Source of the DNA: DASSTJ01 sp035707965
GTDB lineage: Bacteria; Actinomycetota; Actinomycetes; Actinomycetales; Angustibacteraceae
DNA: 10,282 nt
Assembly: GCA_035707965.1 (NCBI GenBank)
Contig: DASSTJ010000089.1
Coordinates: forward strand, 1-10,282
Direction of reading: 5' to 3'
Below are positions 1-9,190 of this stretch, in pieces. The notes beneath the pieces are model-generated. The model was not told where the DNA came from. It ran no database searches and worked only from the letters and a program-made list of their open reading frames with translations. A program made the position numbers and the translations under genes. Positions within the stretch are counted from its first letter, which is position 1; each line of letters opens with the position of its first letter.

Positions 1-1
1 C

Positions 2-295
2 CCCAGCGCCCGCGAGTACTCGCGCCGCTACGGTCTGGACAAGCGTCGGCTGGGCATGCTGCCCGACCACGCGATCGTGATGCACCCCGGCCCGATGAAC
101 CGAGGCCTCGAGATCTCGGCGGACGCGGCGGACTGCGTGCGTTCGACGATCGTCGAGCAGGTCGGCACCGGGGTCTCGGTGCGCATGGCGGTGCTGTACC
201 TGCTGCTGGCCGGTGGCCACGCCGACGGCCAGCCACCGCAGCCGGCCCCGCTCGCCGAACCGGCCGACCGCGAGCTCGTGGGGGTGGGCAAGTGA
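2..295 (+). CDS. pyrB: Aspartate carbamoyltransferase catalytic chain, C-terminal part (5' truncated by window edge)
   Basis: This is the last 97 codons of a gene that begins left of the window; the frame is open from base 2 to the TGA at 293-295. It carries the typical ATCase C-terminal signature: EYSRRYGL, then HPGPMNRG (the substrate-binding HPxPxxR-type loop), then IVEQVGTGVSVRMAVLYLLL, the closing helix. The enzyme joins carbamoyl phosphate and L-aspartate to give N-carbamoyl-aspartate, the first committed step of pyrimidine synthesis, in the cytoplasm. A proline-rich tail of about 25 residues after the final helix (ending ELVGVGK) looks like a lineage-specific extension. The stop codon overlaps the pyrC start (GTGA, 292-295), which suggests translational coupling. 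Family assignment is firm; nothing can be said about the missing N-terminal carbamoyl-phosphate domain. Confidence 0.95.
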   Translation, partial: PSAREYSRRYGLDKRRLGMLPDHAIVMHPGPMNRGLEISADAADCVRSTIVEQVGTGVSVRMAVLYLLLAGGHADGQPPQPAPLAEPADRELVGVGK

Positions 296-1620
296 GTGCC
301 TACCTGCTGACGGGGGCGCGGCCGCTCGGCGGCGACGCCACCGACGTCCTCCTGGCGGACGGCGAGATCCGGTCTCTGGGCGCGGACGCGCGCGCCGCCG
401 CCCCGGCTGACGCGCACGTGGTCGACGCTTCTGGGCTCGTCGCTCTCCCCGGTCTCGTGGACCTGCACACGCACCTGCGCGAGCCGGGCCGCGAGGACGC
501 CGAGACCGTCGAGTCCGGCACGAAGGCGGCCGCGGTCGGTGGCTTCACGGCCGTGCACGCCATGGCGAACACCGACCCGGTCGCGGACACGGCAGGGGTG
601 GTGGAGCAGGTCTGGCACCTGGGACGCGAGGCGGGCTGGGTCGACGTGCAGCCCGTCGGCGCGGTGACCGTCGGCCTCGCGGGCGAGCAGCTGGCCGAGC
701 TGGGCGCGATGGCCGACTCTGCCGCCCGGGTCCGCGTGTTCAGCGACGACGGCCGCTGCGTGAGCGACGCGGTGCTGATGCGGCGCGCGCTCGAGTACGT
801 CAAGGCGTTCGGCGGCGTCATCGCGCAGCACGCGCAGGAGCCTCGGCTGACCAGTGGTGCCCAGATGCACGAGGGCGAGCTGTCCGGCGTGCTCGGCCTC
901 GCAGGCTGGCCCGCGGTCGCCGAGGAGGCGATCATCGCCCGCGACGTGCTGCTGGCCGAGCACGTCGGCTCACGCCTGCACGTCTGCCACGTCTCGACGG
1001 CCGGGTCCGTCGAGATCCTGCGGTGGGCGAAGAGCCGCGGGGTCGACGTGACCGCGGAGGTCACGCCGCACCACCTGCTGCTCACCCACGAGCTCGTGCG
1101 TTCCTACGACCCGCGGTTCAAGGTCAACCCGCCGCTGCGAGCCGCGTCCGACGTGCAGGCCCTGCGCGAGGCGCTCGCCGACGGCACGATCGACGCCGTC
1201 GCCACCGACCACGCTCCTCACGCCAGCGAGGACAAGGACTGCGAGTGGCTCGCGGCGGCCATGGGCATGACCGGCCTCGAGACCGCTCTAGCGGCCGTGC
1301 AGATGGCCATGGTCGACACCGGCCTGCTCGACTGGGCGGGGGTCGCCGACCGCATGTCGGTGCGTCCGGCGCGCATCGGGGGCCTGACCGGTCATGGCCA
1401 GCCGCTCGCGGTGGGCTCGCCCGCCAACGTCACCCTCGTCGACCCGGCCGCGCGCTGGACCGTCGACCCCGCGCGCATGGCGTCCGCCAGTCGCAACACG
1501 CCGTTCGCCGGCCGCGAGATGCACGGGCGCGTGGTCGCCACCTTCCTGCGCGGCCGACCGACGCTGCTCGACGGGCACCCCGTCGGACCGCAGGCGCAGC
1601 TCGCCGGGAGCATGGCGTGA
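292..1620 (+). CDS. pyrC: Dihydroorotase, class I
   Basis: A protein of 442 residues that cyclises carbamoyl-aspartate to dihydroorotate. It is an amidohydrolase-fold metalloenzyme. Visible metal-site residues match class I dihydroorotases: H59 and H61 in DLHTHLREPG, D152 in FSDDG, H180 in AQHAQE, H233 in CHVSTAGS and D306 in ATDHAPH. R63 of the HxR motif and the KVNPPLR segment (277-283) are substrate contacts in this family. Length is normal for the class (about 425-445), and all key residues are present, so it should be catalytically active, unlike the inactive DHOase-like subunits known in some bacteria. The start is GTG at 292, overlapping the pyrB stop by four bases, with a G-rich stretch (280-289) as a plausible weak ribosome-binding site. 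Its stop overlaps the next start in the same GTGA fashion. Confidence 0.97.
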   Translation: MSAYLLTGARPLGGDATDVLLADGEIRSLGADARAAAPADAHVVDASGLVALPGLVDLHTHLREPGREDAETVESGTKAAAVGGFTAVHAMANTDPVADTAGVVEQVWHLGREAGWVDVQPVGAVTVGLAGEQLAELGAMADSAARVRVFSDDGRCVSDAVLMRRALEYVKAFGGVIAQHAQEPRLTSGAQMHEGELSGVLGLAGWPAVAEEAIIARDVLLAEHVGSRLHVCHVSTAGSVEILRWAKSRGVDVTAEVTPHHLLLTHELVRSYDPRFKVNPPLRAASDVQALREALADGTIDAVATDHAPHASEDKDCEWLAAAMGMTGLETALAAVQMAMVDTGLLDWAGVADRMSVRPARIGGLTGHGQPLAVGSPANVTLVDPAARWTVDPARMASASRNTPFAGREMHGRVVATFLRGRPTLLDGHPVGPQAQLAGSMA

Positions 1621-2126
1621 ACCGGCCGGAGGCGGTGGCCGTCGTCGCGCTGCTCGTGCTGCTCGCCTGGGGCCTGATGTACCTGGGGTGGAAGCACCGT
1701 CAGGCGCGGCAGGCCGACGTCGCGACCCCCGAGCCCGTCACCGAGGCGCTGAGCGAGCGGGCCCGTGCCCACGGCGTGGAGGGCAGCTACGTGTCCACGA
1801 CGAGCGCTGGTGAGCCGCTCGAGCGCATCACGGCGCACGGCCTCGGCATCGGCGGCGTCGCGCACGTGCTCGTCGTCGACTCCCCGGCCGGTGTCGTGAT
1901 CGACCGCACCGGTGCGCCCGGGCTCCTCGTGCCGGCAACGGCGCTCGCCGACGTCCGGGTGGAGTCCATGCGCGCCGGCAAGGCCGCGCCCCACGGGCTG
2001 CTCGTCGTCGAATGGCGGCTGGGCGACCGTGCGGTCGCCACCGCGTTCCGACCCCGTGACCCGAAGGACCGAGAGCCGCTCATGCGCTCGGTCCGGGCCC
2101 TCATCGCTCGGCAGGACGCGGCGTGA
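1617..2126 (+). CDS. Membrane-anchored PH-like domain protein conserved in actinobacterial pyr operons (function unknown)
   Basis: A protein of 169 residues. Residues 6-24 (AVAVVALLVLLAWGLMYLG) form one hydrophobic helix, followed at once by basic residues (KHRQAR), so the bulk should face the cytoplasm. Residues 55-165 are predicted mostly beta, with segments GSYVSTTSAGEPLERI, HVLVVDSPAGVVIDR, GLLVPATAL and GLLVVEWRLGD. These resemble the protein at the same place in other actinobacterial pyr operons (between pyrC and carA; Rv1382 in M. tuberculosis), often annotated as a PH-like or export protein. That match is from memory of the family, not from a search. The GTG start at 1617 overlaps the pyrC stop, with GGGAG (1606-1610) six bases upstream; the TGA overlaps carA. 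I see no catalytic motif. Its position suggests, but does not prove, a role tied to pyrimidine synthesis, for example membrane tethering. Confidence 0.85.
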   Translation: MNRPEAVAVVALLVLLAWGLMYLGWKHRQARQADVATPEPVTEALSERARAHGVEGSYVSTTSAGEPLERITAHGLGIGGVAHVLVVDSPAGVVIDRTGAPGLLVPATALADVRVESMRAGKAAPHGLLVVEWRLGDRAVATAFRPRDPKDREPLMRSVRALIARQDAA

Positions 2127-3267
2127 GCGCGCGTCCGGTCGAGCCGGCCGTGCTGGTGCTCGAGGACGGGCGCAGCTTTCACGGGGACGCCTACGGTGCG
2201 GTCGGCCAGACCGTCGGTGAGGCCGTCTTCACCACGGCGATGACCGGTTACCAGGAGACGCTCACCGACCCCAGCTACCACCGGCAGGTCGTGGTGCAGA
2301 CCGCGCCGCACATCGGCAACACCGGCATCAACGACGAGGACGGCGAGTCCACGCGCATCTGGGTCAGCGGCTACGTCGTCCGCGACCCGTCGCCCCGCCC
2401 GTCGAGCTGGCGCAGCCGCCGGACGCTGGACGACGAGCTCACGGCCCAGGGCATCGTGGGCATCAGCGGCGTCGACACGCGCGCTCTCACCCGGCACCTG
2501 CGGGAGCGCGGCGCGATGCGGGCCGGCATCTTCTCGGGAACGGCTGCGGCACGACCGGTCGAGCAGCTGCGAGCCGTCGTCCGTGACGCACCGGGCATGG
2601 CGGGCGCGGCACTCGCCGCGGAGGTCAGCACGCCGGCGTCCTACGTGGTCGACCCGGTGGGGGACAAGCGGTTCACCGTCGCGGCGCTCGACCTCGGCAT
2701 CAAGTCGATGACCCCGCGGCGCATGGCCGAACGCGGCATGCAGGTGCACGTGCTGCCGGCGGCGTCGACGCTGGACGACGTGCTCGCCACGGGTGCGGAC
2801 GGCGTGTTCTTCTCGAACGGTCCGGGCGACCCGGCCACGGCCGACCAGCAGGTCGAGCTGCTGCGCCAGGTGCTCGATCGGCGCCTGCCGTTCTTCGGCA
2901 TCTGCTTCGGCAACCAGCTGCTCGGCCGGGCGCTGGGCTTCGGCACCTACAAGCTCGGCTACGGCCACCGGGGTGTGAACCAGCCCGTGCTCGACAAGGC
3001 CACCGGCCGGGTCGAGGTGACCGCGCACAACCACGGCTTCGCGGTAGAGGCACCGCTCGAGGGCAGATCGCCGACGCCGTTCGGCGCGGCCGAGGTGAGC
3101 CACATCTGCCTGAACGATCAGGTGGTCGAAGGGCTGCGCTGCCTCGACGTGCCGGCCTTCTCGGTGCAGTACCACCCCGAGGCGGCGGCCGGTCCGCACG
3201 ACGCGGGCTACCTGTTCGACCGGTTTGCCGACCTGATGGCCGGCGTCACGACGGGAGGCGGCCGCTG

Positions 3268-3268
<1 letters not shown>
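2123..3268 (+). CDS. carA: Carbamoyl-phosphate synthase small (glutaminase) subunit
   Basis: A protein of 381 residues that hydrolyses glutamine and passes ammonia to CarB. The N-terminal CPSase small-chain domain (about 1-170) has EAVFTTAMTGYQETLTDPSY and GISGVDTRALTRHLRERG. The C-terminal class I glutamine amidotransferase domain (about 185-375) has the oxyanion region FFSNGPGDP (229-237), nucleophile C261 in FGICFGNQ, and H351 and E353 in QYHPEA, completing the catalytic triad. Length is normal. The start is GTG at 2123, within GTGA shared with the preceding stop, and AGGA (2113-2116) lies six bases upstream. The stop shares one base with the carB ATG (TGATG, 3266-3270), which fits the 1:1 subunit need of the CarAB complex. 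Confidence 0.98.
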
Positions 3269-6588
<3,320 letters not shown>

Positions 6589-6598
6589 CGTGCTGACG

Positions 6599-6855
6599 GG
6601 CAGGAGCAAGGCGCGGTTGGCGGGCGTCCCGGCGTCCGGGGGCTGGTTGCTCCTGCCGGTTGGTCCGGTGGGCTGCGCCGCGCCAGCTGGACGCAGGGGC
6701 AGGAGCAACGAAGGGACGGCGGCTGCCCCGGCGTCCGGGCGCCGGTTGCTCCTGCCGGTTGGTCCGGTGGGCTGCGCCGCGCCAGCTGGACGCAGGGGCA
6801 GGAGCAACGGGGGGACGGCGGCTGTCCTGGCGCCCGGGGGCCGGTTGCTCCTGCC
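6599..6855 (+). repeat. 99-bp tandem repeat array with inverted arms between carB and pyrD
   Basis: The 281-base spacer between carB and pyrD is almost wholly a repeat of exact period 99 bp, about 2.6 copies (units from 6599, 6698 and 6797). Each unit opens with GGCAGGAGCAA (6599-6609, 6698-6708, 6797-6807) and holds its reverse complement TTGCTCCTGCC 48 bases later (6647-6657, 6746-6756, 6845-6855). Inside each pair lies a small hairpin: CCCGG-CGT-CCGGG at 6628-6640 and 6727-6739, and CCTGG-CGC-CCGGG at 6826-6838, where a G-U pair would keep the stem. The stretch 6645-6710 recurs without mismatch at 6744-6809 (66 bases), so the latest duplication is recent or the copies are homogenised. Each 40-base linker (6658-6697, 6757-6796) also has a small inner stem (CTGCG 6673-6677 with CGCAG 6692-6696). 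No gene is supported here. It may be a REP/BIME-like element, an mRNA-stabilising or attenuating structure, or both. Confidence 0.95.
6646..6709 (+). other. Alternative long hairpin between repeat units (12-bp perfect stem)
   Basis: GTTGCTCCTGCC (6646-6657) pairs perfectly with GGCAGGAGCAAC (6698-6709) across a 40-base loop that has its own short stem. The same fold recurs at 6745-6808. It competes with the within-unit fold (6599-6609 with 6647-6657, and so on), because each TTGCTCCTGCC arm has a partner on both sides. No run of T follows any stem, so it does not look like a classical intrinsic terminator. Confidence 0.7.
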
Positions 6856-6869
6856 GGTAGGGCTACGCC

Positions 6870-7952
6870 ATGGCTGACCGCGGCGTCTACCGGTCGTTGG
6901 TCCGACCGGCGCTGTTCCGGCTGGACGCCGAGCGCGCGCACGGCGTGGCGCTCGGTGGGCTGTCGCTGGTGTCGAGGGCGTTGCAGGTCCGGCCGCTGCG
7001 TGAGCGGTTCGGTCACGTCGTGACCGGGTCCCGGGGCACGTCCACCGAGGTGATGGGGCTGCGGTTCCCGACGCGCGTGGGTGTCGCAGGCGGCCTCGAC
7101 AAGGACGGGCGCGCGCTACTGTCGTGGCCGTTGCTGGGCTTCGGGTTCGTCGAGGTGGGCACGGTGACCGCGCACGCGCAGCCCGGCAACCCGCGCCCGA
7201 GGCTCTTCCGGCTGCGCGACGACGAGGCCGTCATCAACCGCATGGGATTCAACAATCGCGGTTCGGCTGCCCTGGCGGCCCGGCTGGGCGCGCTCGGCCC
7301 GCTGCCCGTGCCGCTCGGCATCAGCATCGGCAAGTCGAAGGCCACGCCGGTCGAGCAGGCGGTCGACGACTACCTGCTGTCGTTGCGGCGGTTGCACCGG
7401 TTCGCCGACTACGTGGCCATCAACGTCAGCTCCCCGAACACGCCGGGACTCCGGTCGCTCCAGGATGCCGACACGCTGCGACGGCTGCTTGACGCGTTGG
7501 TGTCGACGTCGGCCTCGTTGTCTGCGGACGACGGCCGCACCCTGCCGCTGGCCGTGAAGGTCGCGCCCGACCTGACCGACTCGGCGCTCGACGAGCTGGT
7601 TGACGTGTGCCTCGACCACGGCGTGGCGGGCATCATCGCGGCGAACACGACGCTGCGGCGGGACGTGCTCACCCCGGGCCAGGCTGCCGCGTCCGAGGCC
7701 GGCGGCCTGAGCGGTCGGCCGCTGCTGCCGCGGGCGCTCGAGGTCGTGCGCCAGGTGCGGGCGCAGGCCGGCTCGCGCCTGGCTGTCATCGGCGTCGGGG
7801 GAGTCCGGACGCCGGACGACGCTCTGCGCATGGTCGACGCCGGAGCCGACCTGGTGCAGGTGTACACCGGGCTCGTCTACGAGGGCCCAGGCGTGGTGCG
7901 CGACATCGCGCGTGCATTGCAGACTGCCCCGCGACCGGTAGGGCACTCGTGA
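6870..7952 (+). CDS. pyrD: Dihydroorotate dehydrogenase, class 2 (quinone-dependent)
   Basis: A protein of 360 residues that oxidises dihydroorotate to orotate with FMN and passes electrons to the membrane quinone pool. Class 2 features are the N-terminal amphipathic region YRSLVRPALFRLDAERAH (7-24), which docks on the membrane; GLDKDG (75-80); RLRDDEAVINRMGFNNRG (114-131); NVSSPNTPGLR (185-195), where the second serine, S188, matches the catalytic base serine of class 2 enzymes; AVKVAPDLTD (228-237); AANTT (257-261); and the FMN phosphate loop GVGGVRTPDDALRMVDAGAD (308-327). The ATG at 6870 is kept because the family's N-terminal helix starts within a few residues of it. The only ribosome-binding site candidate is a weak GTAGGG (6857-6862) lying two bases after the last repeat arm, so the repeats reach into the translation initiation region. 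Confidence 0.97.
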   Translation: MADRGVYRSLVRPALFRLDAERAHGVALGGLSLVSRALQVRPLRERFGHVVTGSRGTSTEVMGLRFPTRVGVAGGLDKDGRALLSWPLLGFGFVEVGTVTAHAQPGNPRPRLFRLRDDEAVINRMGFNNRGSAALAARLGALGPLPVPLGISIGKSKATPVEQAVDDYLLSLRRLHRFADYVAINVSSPNTPGLRSLQDADTLRRLLDALVSTSASLSADDGRTLPLAVKVAPDLTDSALDELVDVCLDHGVAGIIAANTTLRRDVLTPGQAAASEAGGLSGRPLLPRALEVVRQVRAQAGSRLAVIGVGGVRTPDDALRMVDAGADLVQVYTGLVYEGPGVVRDIARALQTAPRPVGHS

Positions 7953-8131
7953 GAGCCGCTCGGCGCTGGTCGGCTCGGCGCGGACATCCTCTGGCGCCTC
8001 CCGGCCTGACTGCTCTCGCGCATCTCCTGCCGGGAGGGCTCGTCTTGCGGCGCGTGCCGGAGGCACCCGCACCGACCTCCGGTTGGGCCGCTCTGCTGCG
8101 CGCAGGTCGGAGGGGCGCACGTGGCACATGA
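7949..8131 (+). CDS. Possible 60-codon overlapping ORF after pyrD (doubtful)
   Basis: A GTG at 7949 lies inside the GTGA that ends pyrD, the same arrangement as four other junctions in this window, and opens a frame of 60 codons to the TGA at 8129-8131. A TAGGG (7939-7943) sits five bases upstream. The product would be very basic (many Arg) with a short hydrophobic stretch (LTALAHLLPGGLVL). Against it, only about two thirds of its third positions are G or C, clearly below the strong G/C bias of the flanking genes, and I recognise no family. Long chance frames are common at this GC content. It is listed because of the coupling-like start, not because coding is established. Confidence 0.15.
   Translation: MRAARRWSARRGHPLAPPGLTALAHLLPGGLVLRRVPEAPAPTSGWAALLRAGRRGARGT
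7997..8037 (+). other. Inverted repeats in the pyrD-pyrF spacer
   Basis: CCTCCCGGC (7997-8005) and GCCGGGAGG (8029-8037) can form a nine-base stem with a 23-base loop. A second small hairpin, GTGCC-GGA-GGCAC, follows at 8054-8066. Neither has a T-run after it. They could be weak terminators, attenuators or processing sites in the 202-base spacer (7953-8154). Apart from these, the doubtful 60-codon frame and the pyrF ribosome-binding site, I see nothing else in that spacer. Confidence 0.35.
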
Positions 8132-8142
8132 CGTGATTACCG

Positions 8143-8150
8143 GGAGGAGA
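8143..8150 (+). promoter_or_regulatory. Strong ribosome-binding site of pyrF
   Basis: GGAGGAGA lies four bases before the GTG at 8155 and is the best Shine-Dalgarno match in the window. It settles the pyrF start and suggests that pyrF is translated independently, not by coupling to pyrD. Confidence 0.8.
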
Positions 8151-8154
8151 AGTC

Positions 8155-9024
8155 GTGACGACTGCTGATGGCGTGGTTCCGTTCGGGCAGCGGTTGCGTG
8201 CGGCGATGGCTGAGCGGGGTCCGCTGTGCGTCGGCATCGACCCGCACCCGTCGCTGCTCGCCGGCTGGGGCCTTCCGGACGACGCCCACGGCCTCGAGCG
8301 GTTCGCGCTCACGTGCGTCGAGGCACTGGCCGGTCGGGTGGCGGTGCTCAAGCCGCAGTCCGCGTTCTTCGAAAGGCACGGGTCGGCGGGTGTCGCGGTG
8401 CTGGAGAGGGTGCTCGCCGAGGCGCCGTCGTCCGGGTGTCTCACGCTGCTCGACGCCAAGCGGGGTGACATCGGCTCGACGATGGATGCGTACGCGCAGG
8501 CGTATCTCGGCTCTGGTCCTCTCACGGCCGACGCCGTGACGCTGAGCCCGTTCCTCGGCTACGGGTCGCTGCGTCCGGCGATCGACCTGGCGCTCGCGAG
8601 CGGACGTGGCGTGTTCGTGCTGGCGTTGACGAGCAACCCTGAGGGCGCCTCGGTGCAGCACGCTCGCGGCTCTGATGGCCGCTCCGTGGCGGCGTCCGTG
8701 ATCGAGGGTGCCGCCGCTGACAACACGGGGGCCGCCGACGCGGCGGACGACCTCGGCAGCGTCGGACTCGTGGTGGGGGCTACGGTCGGGTCGGCGGTGA
8801 CGGACCTGGGGCTCGACCTGGCGGCGAGCCGAGCTCCGCTGCTGGCCCCGGGTATCGGTGCTCAGGGCGCCGGACCAGACGAGCTGAAGCAGGTGTTCGG
8901 TGAGGCGCGGCGCAACGTGCTGGCGTCGTCCAGCCGCGCGGTGCTGGCGGCAGGGCCGTCGGTCGCCGCCCTGCGGGAAGCAGCCGGGCGCACGGTCGAT
9001 CAGCTAGCGGCTGCCCTGCGCTGA
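8155..9024 (+). CDS. pyrF: Orotidine 5'-phosphate decarboxylase (long, mycobacterial-type)
   Basis: A protein of 289 residues that decarboxylates OMP to UMP, the final step of the pathway, in the cytoplasm. It belongs to the longer OMPdecase type found in mycobacteria and other actinobacteria, not the roughly 240-residue E. coli type. Visible motifs are VGIDPHPSLL (26-35), where the conserved Asp of strand 1 is D29; VLKPQSAFFERHG (64-76), with K67; the catalytic block LLDAKRGDIGSTMDAYAQAY (98-117), with D100, K102 and D105 forming the Asp-Lys-Asp array; TLSPFLGYGSL (129-139); and the phosphate loop region LLAPGIGAQGAG (229-240). The start is GTG at 8155, fixed by the GGAGGAGA site. Its stop at 9022-9024 ends the pyrimidine genes in the window. 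Confidence 0.97.
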   Translation: MTTADGVVPFGQRLRAAMAERGPLCVGIDPHPSLLAGWGLPDDAHGLERFALTCVEALAGRVAVLKPQSAFFERHGSAGVAVLERVLAEAPSSGCLTLLDAKRGDIGSTMDAYAQAYLGSGPLTADAVTLSPFLGYGSLRPAIDLALASGRGVFVLALTSNPEGASVQHARGSDGRSVAASVIEGAAADNTGAADAADDLGSVGLVVGATVGSAVTDLGLDLAASRAPLLAPGIGAQGAGPDELKQVFGEARRNVLASSSRAVLAAGPSVAALREAAGRTVDQLAAALR

Positions 9025-9043
9025 CAGCGACCTGCTGGCTTAG

Positions 9044-9079
9044 CGTCACGACGTCGCTGCACGTCACGACGTGGCTGCG
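9044..9079 (+). repeat. Two adjacent 18-bp direct repeats with palindromic core downstream of pyrF
   Basis: CGTCACGACGTCGCTGCA (9044-9061) is followed directly by CGTCACGACGTGGCTGCG (9062-9079), 16 of 18 bases identical. The second copy contains ACGTC-AC-GACGT (9061-9072), an inverted repeat. The first also overlaps a possible hairpin arm: CAGCGAC (9025-9031) with GTCGCTG (9053-9059). The repeats lie about 110 bases upstream of the lipoprotein gene and could be a pair of operator sites or a weak end-of-operon structure; no known binding motif is recognised. Confidence 0.5.
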
Positions 9080-9177
9080 CGTACCGCTGACGAGCTGCCT
9101 CCCCGTCTCTGCTGGCGTCGACCCGTCCGTTGTCCACAGGGCTGGTGCGCTCGCCGCTGGGAACGATCTTGCTCTAG

Positions 9178-9183
9178 TAGGGT
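9178..9183 (+). promoter_or_regulatory. Leaderless-type promoter -10 element of the lipoprotein unit
   Basis: TAGGGT fits the actinobacterial -10 consensus TANNNT and ends seven bases before the ATG at 9191, so transcription would begin at or next to the start codon. No Shine-Dalgarno sequence is present before that ATG, which agrees with a leaderless mRNA. No convincing -35 box is seen. GGAAC (9160-9164) with GTT 17 bases later (9182-9184) would alternatively suit an ECF sigma factor and would give the same start region. Confidence 0.65.
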
Positions 9184-9190
9184 TTCGTCC

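Noticed and set aside
1787..3199. Long open frame on the - strand opposite carA (470 codons)
   Set aside because: It is antisense to a full carA with all catalytic residues; the product is Arg/His/Val-rich with no recognisable domain, as expected from the complement of high-GC3 coding DNA.
6646..6709. Intrinsic terminator after carB
   Set aside because: The stem is long, but the loop is 40 bases and no T-run follows; termination cannot be claimed from the sequence.
6599..6855. CRISPR-like array
   Set aside because: The period of 99 bp, the nearly identical linkers and the lack of unique spacers or cas genes do not fit CRISPR.
7786..8127. - strand open frame of 113 codons in the pyrD-pyrF spacer
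   Set aside because: Half is antisense to pyrD and the rest is Arg/Ala/Pro-rich filler with no ribosome-binding site or known family.
9071..9190. N-terminal extension of the lipoprotein from an ATG at 9071
   Set aside because: It would add 40 residues before the signal peptide and place the -10 element inside the gene; the ATG at 9191 fits the lipobox position and promoter.
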